Both the position numbers and the translations under genes were made by a program. 64,000 bases of DNA from JAMHWF01 sp964371405. Lineage in GTDB: Bacteria > Pseudomonadota > Gammaproteobacteria > Burkholderiales > Burkholderiaceae_C. The stretch is taken from assembly GCA_964371405.1 (NCBI GenBank), contig CAYJLV010000011.1, positions 35,441 to 99,440 on the forward strand. The letters run 5' to 3'. Below are positions 45,525 to 53,751 of the stretch, piece after piece (position 1 is the first letter of the stretch; every line of letters begins with the position of its first letter). Under the pieces are notes generated by a model that searched no databases, was not told the origin of the DNA, and saw only the letters and a program-made list of their open reading frames with translations.

Positions 45525-45932
45525 TCAACGGTGGATGGGGATCGAATAGGTACCCGTCGCGTGCGCGACCGGCTCGTCGTCACCTTCGGAATACAGCGTG
45601 ACTTCACCGACGGCCAGCCGCTTGCCGAGCTTGAGCAGCCGGCACACGCCGACGACGCGCCGCTCGGCTGACGGCTTGCGCAGGAAGTTGATGTTCAAGC
45701 TCGTCGTGACGGCCAGCGGCACGATGCCGATCTCGCCGAGGATGGCGACGTACAGCGCCACGTCGGCCACCGTCATCAGCACCGGCCCCGACACCGTGCC
45801 GCCGGGGCGCAGTTCGGCCGTGCCGATCTCGTGCGCCACCGTCGCGCCACACCCGCCGACGCTCTCGATCGTCACCCTGGTCTGCGGAAACTCGGCCCGG
45901 ATGAAGGCCGCCATCTCGTCGGTCGTTACCAC
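45525..45932 (-). CDS. PaaI-type hotdog thioesterase
   Basis: A 135-residue hotdog-fold protein. The start is a GTG at 45932 with AAGGAG 4 bases upstream; a further ATG at 45974 would add an Arg-rich leader without support. The thioesterase core reads GTAELRPGGTVSGPVLMTVADVALYVAILG (with an Asp in place of the usual helix Glu/Asp nucleophile position) and TTSLNINFLRKP. Members hydrolyse aromatic or fatty acyl-CoAs; the substrate is unknown. It converges on nothing nearby and precedes the DUF3597 gene on the same strand by 76 bases. Confidence 0.85.
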   Translation of the reverse strand: MVTTDEMAAFIRAEFPQTRVTIESVGGCGATVAHEIGTAELRPGGTVSGPVLMTVADVALYVAILGEIGIVPLAVTTSLNINFLRKPSAERRVVGVCRLLKLGKRLAVGEVTLYSEGDDEPVAHATGTYSIPIHR

Positions 45933-45979
45933 GCTGCTCCTTGGTCTGTCTCGATATCGGCGCCGGGGCGCCATGACGC

Positions 45980-46270
45980 TCACTCTTTGCTCGACGGCGG
46001 GTCCAGCACGACGACGACGCCGAAGGCGCCGACCGACGCGATGCGCTCGCCCACGGTGGTGTACGACGCGACGCCCAGCGGATGGTAGGTCGACGTGAAG
46101 GCCTTCAGCGCGCCGATGCCCAGCGCAGCGGCGATCGGGCTGCGCTCGGCGACGGCCTCCTTGAGGCGCGCACGGTGGCGCTCGGGAGAGGGATTGGTCA
46201 GTGCGGCGGCGGCGACGAGGACGGCGACGACGGCGATCAGGACGAGCAGGCGGCGCGACATGCGCGCCAT
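45980..46270 (-). CDS. Small membrane-anchored protein (DUF4359-like)
   Basis: A 96-residue protein with a single N-terminal helix (RRLLVLIAVVAVLVAAAALT) followed by NPSPERHRARLKEAVAERSPIA and a C-terminal hydrophobic beta-rich end (YTTVGERIASVGAFGVVVVLDPPSSKE). The TNPS...H/Y opening and 'TVGERIxxxGxFGxVxV' ending match my recollection of the DUF4359 family of unknown function. An ATG at 46261 is an alternative start. It lies 47 bases upstream of the thioesterase gene. Confidence 0.65.
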   Translation of the reverse strand: MARMSRRLLVLIAVVAVLVAAAALTNPSPERHRARLKEAVAERSPIAAALGIGALKAFTSTYHPLGVASYTTVGERIASVGAFGVVVVLDPPSSKE

Positions 46271-46587
46271 GATGCCCGCAAACGGCGCCGTCGTATCGGC
46301 GGGCGCGCAACGCCTGGTCACCCGCAGCGTTCGGTCATCCGGACGGTTCTGCTCGTGGTGTTCATGGTCGTTCGATGCTCGAAGTTGAAGGTGTCGGCCA
46401 ACGACAGGAGCAACGGCGTCTCGACGCCGATCGAGAGCGCCCTTGCCCGCTATCGGCGTGCCCGAAATCGCGTGGGTGAGATCGCCGGCAGAACAAGCGA
46501 AATACGAACTGCGCTCTGGTGAAGTCTGTCTACAGCGGCCCGTCACCAGGGTGAACAACTTCAACAACGCGTTCACTACGAGCACTC
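46271..46587. other. Intergenic region between the DUF4359-like gene and an SRPBCC fragment
   Basis: A stretch of 317 bases, lower in GC than most of the window, with no recognisable protein family in any frame. The only structured element is an inverted repeat GTGAAC-N14-GTTCAC (46551-46576) just before the SRPBCC fragment. Confidence 0.5.
46551..46576. promoter_or_regulatory. Inverted repeat GTGAAC-N14-GTTCAC
   Basis: Two 6-bp arms in perfect symmetry, 11 bases upstream of the ATG of the SRPBCC fragment. It could be a leftover operator of the former gene or a weak hairpin. No regulator is adjacent. Confidence 0.3.
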
Positions 46588-46776
46588 ATGAACTCACCGA
46601 ACGCAAGACTTGACCTGGGCCTGCTGATGGCCTGCTCGGCCGCGGGCGCACTCGCCGCCGGCAAGACCCTGTCGGTCACCAAGACGATCGATCTGGCAGC
46701 CGCACCGTCGCAGACCTGGCAGACCATCAAGGATTTCAACGGCTGGCAGGCTTGGCTGGCACTGTTCGTGTGCTGA
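46588..46776 (+). pseudogene. Truncated SRPBCC (START-like) exported protein
   Basis: Sixty-two residues are left of a normally 160-residue family. A signal-like start (LLMACSAAGALAAG) is followed by LSVTKTIDLAAAPSQTWQTIKDFNGWQAW, which is the beginning of exported SRPBCC/polyketide-cyclase-like proteins. The frame stops at TGA (46776), about where the first beta-strand/helix pair ends. A short frame just beyond reads ADDLDDAT, reminiscent of such proteins' C-termini, suggesting an internal deletion. No function is expected. Confidence 0.65.
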
Positions 46777-46826
46777 TGATCTCGACGACGCTACCCGAGA
46801 ACGCCCTGGACGGTCGTGAAGACCTC

Positions 46827-46850
46827 GACTGCGACTGCGACTGCGACTGC
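46827..46850. repeat. Four tandem copies of GACTGC
   Basis: A perfect hexanucleotide microsatellite, (GACTGC)4, lies in the noncoding stretch between the SRPBCC fragment and the end of the histidine kinase gene. The copy number could vary by slippage, without effect on a reading frame. Confidence 0.85.
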
Positions 46851-46861
46851 GGAAGTCTTGA

Positions 46862-49180
46862 TCAAAGCCGTGCCACGCGCTCGCCGGCCGCAAGCATCTC
46901 TGCGACGACGCGGCGCACGTCGCCCGGCAAGAACGGCTTCTCGATCACCGGCCGGCCGCTTCGCAGGACGAACTCGCGCAAGCCGGGGGACAGCGTGTCA
47001 CCGGTCACGAAGGCGACGCGTGCGGCCCGGCGCGGCCAGCGCCGTTCGACCTCCTGATACAGGGCGGGCCCGTCGAGATCGGGCATGCGCATGTCGGTGA
47101 GCATCACGTCGTAGTGTTCTTCCGACATGCGGGCCAGTGCCTCGCGCCCGCTTCCAGCCACGACCACCCGGTGCCCCACGGCGCCCAGTATCTGCGCCAG
47201 CAACTCGCGAATTTCCACCTCGTCATCGACGATGAGAATCTTGCGCCGTCCCGTGCTGGTGGGCGGCCCCGTGGCCGGCGCGTCATCGGCGCCGGCCGCA
47301 TCGACGCAACCGACGGGCAGTGCGAGGTTGAACACGGGGCCATCGACCGGGCAATCGAGCGTGAGCGTGCCTCCATGGGCTTCGACGATTGCGAGGCTGA
47401 CCGTCAGTCCGACGCCGGTGCCGATGCCGGTCGGCTTGGTCGTGAAGTAGGGTTCGAACACACGCGTGCGAAGGTGCTCGGGAATGCCGGGCCCGTTGTC
47501 TGCGACCGAGACTCGCACCAAGGCGCTGGCCCTGTCGAAGCGGCTGGCCACCCGGATGCGGCGCGGCGCGGGCCGCTCCTGCAGCGCCTGCTGCGCGTTG
47601 ACGATCAGGTTGAGCATCACCTGATGCAGCTGGTCGGCGTCGGCGAGGATGGGCGGAATGTCGGCGGCCAGGTCGAGTTCCACGTCGATGTTGCTCGTGC
47701 GCACCGCATAGGCGGTGATCTCCAGCGCCGCCGTCACCACGTCATTGATCGCCACCGGGCCGCGTTCGGGCCGCTGCTGGCGCGCCATGCCGAGGAAGGT
47801 CCGCACGATGCGTGCGCAGCGCTCGGCGGCAGTACGAATCTTCACCGCGACCGCGCGTGCCGCGGCATCGCCCTGCTCTTCGAGCATGACCGCGCGCGCC
47901 ACCACCACCGACAACGGGTTGTTGAGCTCATGCGCCACGCCGGCCAGCAAGGAACCGAGCGCCGCCAGCTTTTCGCGCTGGTACAGCGACTCGCGCTGGC
48001 GCTCCAGTTCCCGCGCGGCCTGTCGTTTCTCGGTGATGTCGCGCCCAATCGACAGGATTCGTTGCTGCCCGCCGATGGTCACGCGCGTGGCGGAAACCTC
48101 GTGCCAGCACAGACTGCCGTCCTTCCTCCGGGCATGCCACTCGACATGCAGCGACTCCCCCGCCGCGGCCCGTGTGATCATCGCCATCGCGCTTTGCCGG
48201 GTGAAGGGGGGCTCGCCGCTACCGAGCTCGCCGATGTCGAGCCGCAGAAACTCCTCGCGCGTGTAGCCGAGATTGGCGCTGGCTCTTGGATTCGCATCCA
48301 GGATGGCGCCGGTCTGGACGTCGTGCACGAGGATCGCGTCCTGGGCGGCGTCGAAGATCTCGCGGTAGCTCGCCTGCGATGCGCGCAGGGCCTCGTCGGC
48401 GCGTCGGCGCGCGGCAGCGTCGGTGGCGATGGCAAGCGCCATCGAATCGAAGGCGCGGCCGAGCCGGCCGAGTTCATCGCTGCCGCGCAGGCCGCTGCGC
48501 GCCGCCAGATTGCCGGCAGCGAAATGCTCCGCCGCTTGCACCAGCCGCGCCGTGCGACGCGTCAGCAGGAAATGAAGCACCAACCAAAGGGCCAGGGCCA
48601 GCGCCGTCACCCACCCGGCCCAGTAGAGGGACTGTCGAACCACCTGGGCGCGCGCTTCGGCCTTCGCGCGCTTGAGGTCGTAGGCCAGGAACAGGCTGCC
48701 GCTGCGCGAGGGCCGCAGCTGCTCGGCCTCACGGCCCATCAGGATGCCGGCATAGCCCACCAGCGCCTCGTCCTTCGCCGCAACGGCCACGAGCGCGCGG
48801 CGCTCGCTGATCGCGGCGCGTGCGTGCGCGGCGTCGAACTGCGGCAGCACGCCGGCCGCCGGCTGCCCGAGCCAGGCGCGGCGCGTGGCCGCGATCAGCT
48901 GTCCGTTGTCATCCGCCAGGGCGGCGACGATGATGTCGTGGCTGTGCGCCAGCACCGAGACCTCATGCTGTGCGACTGCCAGGTCACCCTTGAGCAGCAG
49001 GTACTCCAGGGTGCTTTGAAGGCGCGACATTTCCTGCGCCACCCGCTTGCGGCTGTCTTCCTCGGCGGCCTGTTCGGCCCGCGGCACGTGATAGACGAGG
49101 TTGACCGTGCTCAGTGCCGCGGCAAAGCCCAGCAGGATGAGCGGCACCGTGACCTTGAGCGTCGCCGGTACATGCAGCAT
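46862..49180 (-). CDS. Hybrid sensor histidine kinase (periplasmic sensor, HAMP, PAS, kinase, receiver)
   Basis: A 772-residue membrane kinase. TM1 is at about 10-30, a periplasmic sensor at 31-182 and TM2 at 184-207, followed by HAMP (208-262). The PAS domain (270-385) opens SYREIFDAAQDAILVHDVQTGAILDANPRA, and the PAC motif ends IGRDITEKRQ. HisKA has phosphoacceptor His417 (GVAHELNNPLS). HATPase follows with DADQLHQVMLNLIVNAQQAL and DNGPGIP, and the C-terminal receiver (646-772) has Asp696 (LTDMRMPD) and Lys748. The receiver allows phosphorelay or feedback. Its ATG shares a base with the stop of the substrate-binding lipoprotein gene, so sensor and binding protein are made together. Confidence 0.95.
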   Translation of the reverse strand: MLHVPATLKVTVPLILLGFAAALSTVNLVYHVPRAEQAAEEDSRKRVAQEMSRLQSTLEYLLLKGDLAVAQHEVSVLAHSHDIIVAALADDNGQLIAATRRAWLGQPAAGVLPQFDAAHARAAISERRALVAVAAKDEALVGYAGILMGREAEQLRPSRSGSLFLAYDLKRAKAEARAQVVRQSLYWAGWVTALALALWLVLHFLLTRRTARLVQAAEHFAAGNLAARSGLRGSDELGRLGRAFDSMALAIATDAAARRRADEALRASQASYREIFDAAQDAILVHDVQTGAILDANPRASANLGYTREEFLRLDIGELGSGEPPFTRQSAMAMITRAAAGESLHVEWHARRKDGSLCWHEVSATRVTIGGQQRILSIGRDITEKRQAARELERQRESLYQREKLAALGSLLAGVAHELNNPLSVVVARAVMLEEQGDAAARAVAVKIRTAAERCARIVRTFLGMARQQRPERGPVAINDVVTAALEITAYAVRTSNIDVELDLAADIPPILADADQLHQVMLNLIVNAQQALQERPAPRRIRVASRFDRASALVRVSVADNGPGIPEHLRTRVFEPYFTTKPTGIGTGVGLTVSLAIVEAHGGTLTLDCPVDGPVFNLALPVGCVDAAGADDAPATGPPTSTGRRKILIVDDEVEIRELLAQILGAVGHRVVVAGSGREALARMSEEHYDVMLTDMRMPDLDGPALYQEVERRWPRRAARVAFVTGDTLSPGLREFVLRSGRPVIEKPFLPGDVRRVVAEMLAAGERVARL

Positions 49181-50142
49181 CACGGTGGCAGGCTCGCCAG
49201 CGGGGAGGGCGCGAGCACGTCTTCGATGTCGAACTCGGCGCGCAGCAACTTCGCCTCCCGCATCAGGCGCATCAGGCGGCGTCCGCTGGTCACGAGCGCC
49301 GGATTCTCGCCGCCGATCATCGTCAGGTTTTCTGCGCGCGACGGGATGTGCAGGCCCTCGAGTGCGGACTGGAACTGCTCTCCGCTCGTCTGCTGGCGAA
49401 CACCCATGCGCCGCGCCGCATCCTGTGGTTCGCTCTCCAGGTAGCCGATGGCCTGGAACCAGCCGGCCAGCAGCGCCTGCACCGCCTTGGGCTGCCGCTC
49501 GAGCACGATCGCGCGCACGGCGACCAGATCGACGATCTCGCCGGGAATGCGCGTGCTGTCGAACAGCGTCTGCGCGCCGGCGCGCAGCAACAGGCTGCGA
49601 TAGGGATCGAAGGTCACAGCACCATCGACCTGCCCATTCTCGAAGGCGTTTGGGTGCTCGTTCGACTCCAGGTGCACCACGTTGACATCGCCAGTCTGCA
49701 TCCCGTTGAGGGCCAGCGCGCGGCTCAACACGAACGCGCCGAGGGCGCCGCTCTCCACCGCGACGCGCTTGCCCCTCAGATCCTGCAGGCTGCGCATGCC
49801 GGGGCGGCCCACCACCACGTCGGCGCCATTGGACACATCGACCACCAGGATCACTTTCGGCTGCAGGCCGTCCACCGCGAGCCCGAACAGCTCGTCCAGG
49901 CTGATCACCATGCCGTCGATGGACTGGTTGCGAAACGCGCGCAGCACTTCGCTCGCCGAGGGGTACTCGACGAGCTGAACCGCCTTGGGGTCGAGGTGAC
50001 CGAGCTCGCGCGCCAGGTACAGCGGCTCGCTGCCGATCCAGACGTTGGTGCCGATGCGCAGCGTGGGCTCGGGCTCGCGCGTGCACGCCCCCAGCGCCAA
50101 CGACAGCGCCAGCGTCACAGTCAGCCAGAACCTGCGCCTCAT
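49180..50142 (-). CDS. NitT/TauT-type substrate-binding lipoprotein (sensory partner)
   Basis: A 320-residue lipoprotein (lipobox ALGAC, Cys20). The fold is that of ABC-type NrtA/SsuA/ThiY-like periplasmic binding proteins: TLRIGTNVWIGSEPLYLARELGHLD, then VEYPSASEVLRAFRNQSIDGMVISLDELFGLAVDG, LRGKRVAVESGALGAFVLSRAL and GQVDGAVTFDPYRSLLLRAG. No ABC permease or ATPase gene is near; it lies between a response regulator (7 bases) and the hybrid kinase (1-base overlap). It therefore most likely binds an anion or small organic ligand and signals to the kinase rather than feeding a transporter. Confidence 0.9.
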   Translation of the reverse strand: MRRRFWLTVTLALSLALGACTREPEPTLRIGTNVWIGSEPLYLARELGHLDPKAVQLVEYPSASEVLRAFRNQSIDGMVISLDELFGLAVDGLQPKVILVVDVSNGADVVVGRPGMRSLQDLRGKRVAVESGALGAFVLSRALALNGMQTGDVNVVHLESNEHPNAFENGQVDGAVTFDPYRSLLLRAGAQTLFDSTRIPGEIVDLVAVRAIVLERQPKAVQALLAGWFQAIGYLESEPQDAARRMGVRQQTSGEQFQSALEGLHIPSRAENLTMIGGENPALVTSGRRLMRLMREAKLLRAEFDIEDVLAPSPLASLPP

Positions 50143-50149
50143 GCCGCGT

Positions 50150-50860
50150 TCACTGCCCGTCGGGCACGAAGACATAGCCCGCGTTGCGCAGCGTTCGGAT
50201 GAACTGCGGATGTTCCGGATCGGGCTCGACCTTGCGGCGCAGCCGCATGATGCGCAGATCGACGCTGCGGTCGAACGGATCCCAGTCGCGCTGCCGGCTC
50301 GAGTTGAGAATGCTCTCACGCGACAGCGGCCGGTTGGGATGTTGCGCCAGCGCCTTCAGCAGGTCGAACTCGAGCGGCGACATCGCCACCTCGGCGCCTT
50401 GTTCGTCGGTGAGCCGGCGCGCCGCGAGGTCGAGCACGCAGCGCCCGATGCGCACCCGTTCGTCACCGATATCGGCGCTCTGCGACCCCGATGTGCGTCG
50501 CAGCACGCTCTTGACGCGGGCCAGCAGTTCGCGCGGATCGAACGGCTTGGGCACGTAGTCGTCAGCACCCATCTCAAGACCGACGATGCGGTCCACCACC
50601 GTGGCCGCTGAAGTGAGCATGACGATCGCGATCTTGGCGTAGCGCTCGCGCAGGTGCCGCGTCAGGCCCAGACCGTCCTCGCCGGGCATGTGGATGTCCA
50701 CCAGGGCGAGGTCGATCGCATGTTTGGCCGCCACTGCGCGCGCCGCGTCGGCGCTCTCGGCACCGAATGCGGTGTAGCCATGCGCCACGAAGTATTCCTC
50801 GAGCACCTCGCGCACATCCGGCTCGTCATCGACGATCAGGAGGGTGGCCTTGGGGTTCAT
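50150..50860 (-). CDS. OmpR-family response regulator
   Basis: A 236-residue regulator: receiver domain with acidic pocket DDE (11-13), phosphoacceptor Asp55 (LALVDIHMPG), Thr/Ser switch (MLTSA) and Lys105 (VPKPFDP). The C-terminal winged-helix Trans_Reg_C domain has RVRIGRCVLDLAARRL and SVDLRIMRLRRKVEPDPEHPQFIRTLRNAGYVF. It heads the three-gene operon with the binding lipoprotein and kinase. The region in front of it contains one copy of the 63-bp repeated element, a candidate binding site. Confidence 0.95.
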   Translation of the reverse strand: MNPKATLLIVDDEPDVREVLEEYFVAHGYTAFGAESADAARAVAAKHAIDLALVDIHMPGEDGLGLTRHLRERYAKIAIVMLTSAATVVDRIVGLEMGADDYVPKPFDPRELLARVKSVLRRTSGSQSADIGDERVRIGRCVLDLAARRLTDEQGAEVAMSPLEFDLLKALAQHPNRPLSRESILNSSRQRDWDPFDRSVDLRIMRLRRKVEPDPEHPQFIRTLRNAGYVFVPDGQ

Positions 50861-50935
50861 GGACGATCCGAACTGGTTCGACGCCGAAGAATAGATCGAT
50901 TTCGGTTCGATCCGCCGCACAGCACGAGCCTGCGC

Positions 50936-50998
50936 AACAAACGAAACAAGAAGAGCCGCGCGCCGAAATCCATCGACAGCGCCCGCTGCGTAGAGTGA
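50936..50998. promoter_or_regulatory. 63-bp repeated upstream element, copy A
   Basis: It matches copy B (51324-51386) without gaps, with 14 differences by my count (about 78% identity). The best conserved ends are AACAAACGAARCARG and CTGCRTAGAGTGA. TAGAGT looks like a -10 box directed rightward; no -35 is present, so activation by a protein bound at the A-rich end is plausible. Read leftward, TTGTTTC-GTTTGTTG resembles a direct repeat of the kind used by OmpR-type regulators. The copy lies between the response regulator start and the cupin fragment. Confidence 0.6.
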
Positions 50999-51022
50999 CT
51001 TCGTGAGCCTGGATTCCATTCA

Positions 51023-51301
51023 ATGGAGGACGAGTTCATCTACGTGCTGCAGGGGCAACCGACGCTGCACACCGATGCAGGGCGCACGCTGCTCCGGCCG
51101 GGCATGTGTGCGGGCTTCGAAGCCGGCACCGGCAACGCCCACTGCCTGAGCAACGAGACAGCACAGGACGTCGTGTTTCTCGAGGTCGGCGACAGAAGCG
51201 CAGGGGACTCGGGCACCTACCCGGTCGACGATCGTCAGGCGTCGCTGCTGGACGGCGTCTGGCCGTTCACGCACAAGGACGGCCGGCCCCATCCGCGCTG
51301 A
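51023..51301 (+). pseudogene. Cupin domain protein, N-terminally truncated
   Basis: Ninety-two residues beginning MEDEFIYVLQGQPTLHTDAGRTLLRPGMCAGFEAG. This is the second half of a small cupin of about 150-160 residues in which 'HxHxxEDEFxYVLEG' normally supplies metal ligands. In frame just upstream the sequence reads GFHS before the MEDEF, then a stop codon, so the first beta-strands and two of the ligand histidines are missing. The C-terminal part (VDDRQASLLDGVWPFTHKDGRPHPR) is intact. It may be a decaying gene still preceded by a regulated promoter element, or a short expressed fragment. Confidence 0.6.
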
Positions 51302-51323
51302 CGTGCTGCCCTCGCACGCCTGA

Positions 51324-51386
51324 AACAAACGAAGCAGGACGGGCCGCGCGATGAAGTCGTGCTGCAGCGCCGGCTGCATAGAGTGA
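51324..51386. promoter_or_regulatory. 63-bp repeated upstream element, copy B
   Basis: The second copy of the element at 50936-50998, in the same orientation and the same length. It ends with CTGCATAGAGTGA 33 bases before the start of the downstream gene, a normal promoter distance if TAGAGT is the -10. The shared element implies common control of the cupin fragment and the 51419-53549 operon. Confidence 0.6.
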
Positions 51387-51418
51387 ACCCTGGCACTCGC
51401 TGAACAAGGATGACTGAA

Positions 51419-52081
51419 ATGTGGAAGCAGGAATCGATGAAGCCGACCGATCGCGACGGCCCTGATCGCGGTCCCGCGCCGTTTGCGCCTGACTTCGCCG
51501 GCGATGCGATCAGTGTCGCGCGCGGGTCGATCGGCTCGGGCAGCGGCGGCGCCCTCGTCGCCGCGATCGCGCTGGCTGCCATCCTGGGCGCAGGCGGCCT
51601 GCTGAGCGCAAGCGCGCGCCCGAGTCCAGCGCCGACGGTCACTGCTGCCGCGCCGGCATTCGAGCCATCGCGCTTCATCCTCAACGCGCTGCTCGTGCCG
51701 GCCCTCGATGGCGACACCGTCCCGTTGCGCTGGGTCGATCCAAAGCCGGCGTCGTTATGCGGCCCCGCCACCGAGGTGCGCGTGAACCACGAGCCGCTCG
51801 TCGGCGGCTCATTGGTGCCAGACGCGCCGTTCGAGATCGAATGGTGGGCCGACGGCTGTCGCCCCTTCGGGAATCACGGACCACGCTTCGACGGGCCGGT
51901 GCGGCTGACGGTGTTCAGGGAAGACTGGGGCCTCAGCGCGGTCGTCGAGCCGTCGCGCCTGCGAGTCGGCTTCGCGGGGCAGGATGAAGCTGCATTGAGC
52001 CGGCGATTCAGTGCCTGGTTGCCCTTCGTCGACGACGCGGCCGAGTCCGTCGAACTGATCCCGATCGGCGCGGGAGGCTGA
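51419..52081 (+). CDS. Membrane-anchored hypothetical protein
   Basis: A 220-residue protein with one internal transmembrane helix (about residues 43-62, GGALVAAIALAAILGAGGLLSA) after a charged cytoplasmic N-terminus. The periplasmic part (RFILNALLVPALDGDTVPLRWVDPKPASLCGPATEVRVNHEPL... DGCRPFGNHGPRFDGPVRLTVFREDWGLSAVVEPSRLRV) is beta-rich with two Cys, possibly disulphide-linked. I do not recognise the family. The ATG at 51419 has AAGGA at correct distance; an ATG at 51410 is alternative. It is the first gene of a three-gene operon behind repeat copy B. Confidence 0.7.
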   Translation: MWKQESMKPTDRDGPDRGPAPFAPDFAGDAISVARGSIGSGSGGALVAAIALAAILGAGGLLSASARPSPAPTVTAAAPAFEPSRFILNALLVPALDGDTVPLRWVDPKPASLCGPATEVRVNHEPLVGGSLVPDAPFEIEWWADGCRPFGNHGPRFDGPVRLTVFREDWGLSAVVEPSRLRVGFAGQDEAALSRRFSAWLPFVDDAAESVELIPIGAGG

Positions 52082-52083
52082 CC

Positions 52084-53007
52084 ATGCGACAGCAACCGGT
52101 ACACCACACCGAACGCAGCGCCGGCCGATTCGCCGAACGCGTCGCGTTGACGGCCGCCGATGGCTATCCCATCGCCGCCATGCTTCATGCCACGCCGGGG
52201 CCGACGCGTGCGCATCTGGTGCTCGCTGGCGCCACCGGCGTGCCGCAGCACTTCTACCGCCGTTTCGCCGAGTTTGCGGCGGCGGCCGGCTACTCGACCA
52301 TGACGCTCGACTACCGAGGCATCGGGTCGTCGGCTCCCAGCGATCTGCGCGGCTTCAGGATGGACTTCCTCGACTGGGGCCGGCTCGACCTGGCCGCGGC
52401 CGTCGATGCCATGAGCAGCCGCACGCTGCCCTTGTTCATCGTCGGCCACTCCTATGGCGGTCACGCTTTCGGCATGTTGCCCAATCTCGAGCAAGTGGCC
52501 GGGTTCTATACCTTCGGCACCGGTGCCGGCTGGCACGGCTGGATGCCGCCGCTCGAGCGTATCAAGGTCCTGGCGATGTGGCATGTGCTCGGTCCGTTGC
52601 TGACGTGCTGGAAGGGCTACCTGGCCTGGAGTTTGCTGGGCATGGGCGAAGACTTGCCGTTGGACTTCTACCGCCAATGGAAGCGCAGCTGCCGCTACCC
52701 GAACTATTTCTTCGGCGACGCGGCCATGCAGCACCTGGTGCGCGGCTTCGACCAGGTGCGTGCGCCCCTGATGGCGGCCAACTCGATCGACGATCGATGG
52801 TCGCCGCCCAGGTCGCGCGATGCCTTCATCGTCAGTTACCGCAACGCGGCACGAGCAACGCTCGACATCGATCCCGCGCGCATCGGACTGCGTGCGATCG
52901 GCCACTTGGGCTATTTCAGGCCAGGCGCCGAGCGGCTGTGGGCGTCAGCGCTCGACTGGCTCGACGCGCAGCGCCATTCAACCCGGAGATTCCCATGCAA
53001 CAACTGA
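52084..53007 (+). CDS. Alpha/beta hydrolase (COG4757-like)
   Basis: A 307-residue alpha/beta hydrolase. The oxyanion region is HLVLAGATGVPQHFYRRFAEFAAAAGYSTMTLDYRGIGSSAP, the nucleophile elbow GHSYGGHAFG (Ser at about 124), the acid probably Asp in NSIDDRWSPP, and the late His in IGHLGYFRPG. It resembles predicted esterases of COG4757, whose substrates are unknown. It is two bases after the preceding gene and overlaps the next by 13 bases, so it lies in a tight operon. Confidence 0.85.
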   Translation: MRQQPVHHTERSAGRFAERVALTAADGYPIAAMLHATPGPTRAHLVLAGATGVPQHFYRRFAEFAAAAGYSTMTLDYRGIGSSAPSDLRGFRMDFLDWGRLDLAAAVDAMSSRTLPLFIVGHSYGGHAFGMLPNLEQVAGFYTFGTGAGWHGWMPPLERIKVLAMWHVLGPLLTCWKGYLAWSLLGMGEDLPLDFYRQWKRSCRYPNYFFGDAAMQHLVRGFDQVRAPLMAANSIDDRWSPPRSRDAFIVSYRNAARATLDIDPARIGLRAIGHLGYFRPGAERLWASALDWLDAQRHSTRRFPCNN

Positions 53008-53549
53008 TCGCAACCGTTCTCCTTCCACTGATCGTCGCGGGCTGCAACAGCCTGCCGCCCTCGGCAACGGTGCCGGACAACCTGAAGCCCGACGCCGGTC
53101 TGGTGATGCTGACCACCTGGGCCGCGCGCGGCGCGCAGCTCTACGACTGCCGCGCCACGACTGACAACCCGCGGGCGACGGAGTGGGTCTTCGTCGCGCC
53201 CGAGGCTGATCTGTTCGACTCGCGCGGCGTTGCTGCCGGCAAGCACTACACGGGCCCGCATTGGGAGGGGCTCGACGGCAGCAAGATCGTGGGCGAGGTG
53301 AAGGCGCGCGCCGAGTCGCCTCGGCCCGGCGCGATCCAGTGGCTTCTGATGTCCGCGAAGTCTGTCGGGCCGGCAGGCGCATTGGCGGGCGTGACCGGCG
53401 TGCAGCGAATCAGCACGACGGGCGGCGTTGCACCGCCTGCCGGCGACTGCACGGAGCAATCACTGGGCCAGCGCGCGCGGGTTCCCTACAGCGCCGACTA
53501 TGTGTTTCTCACGAGCAAGCCCAGCGTTTACTCGCTGAACCTGCGGTGA
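52995..53549 (+). CDS. DUF3455 lipoprotein
   Basis: A 184-residue lipoprotein (signal MQQLIATVLLPLIVAGC, Cys17). The whole DUF3455 pattern is present: an aliphatic start with ARGAQLYDC, EWVFVAPEADLFDSRGVAAGKHYTGPHWEGLDGSKIVGEVKA, AIQWLLMSAKSV, VQRISTTGGVAPPAGDC and VPYSADYVF. Family function is unknown; proteins are periplasmic or surface-attached and frequent in soil proteobacteria and fungi. It is the last gene of the operon, starting inside the end of the hydrolase gene. Confidence 0.88.
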   Translation: MQQLIATVLLPLIVAGCNSLPPSATVPDNLKPDAGLVMLTTWAARGAQLYDCRATTDNPRATEWVFVAPEADLFDSRGVAAGKHYTGPHWEGLDGSKIVGEVKARAESPRPGAIQWLLMSAKSVGPAGALAGVTGVQRISTTGGVAPPAGDCTEQSLGQRARVPYSADYVFLTSKPSVYSLNLR

Positions 53550-53751
53550 GCGAAAGGTCCGCCCCTCGGCCGCCAGCCGCCGTGGACAACTCCGCACTGC
53601 GATCAACCCGGCAGAGTTCCACTCATCGTCGCCCGATTCGTGCTCAGACGGATGCGGCCACCTCTCCTGAAGTCCTGAGAGAAGTTCAAACCGCAGCCAA
53701 TCCACTTATCTCAGGCCGCTGCGTGTTCAAGCAAGCGGAGCCGGCTCTCTC
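53550..53751. other. Noncoding stretch after the DUF3455 gene
   Basis: About 200 bases with no family match in any frame. With the adjoining SRPBCC relic it makes the 375-base gap before the AraC gene. The sequence is less GC-rich than the flanks, which fits eroded coding DNA. Confidence 0.4.

Noticed and set aside
46827..46850. (GACTGC)4 as a phase-variation switch
   Set aside because: The repeat is outside any credible gene or promoter and its 6-bp unit would not shift a frame.
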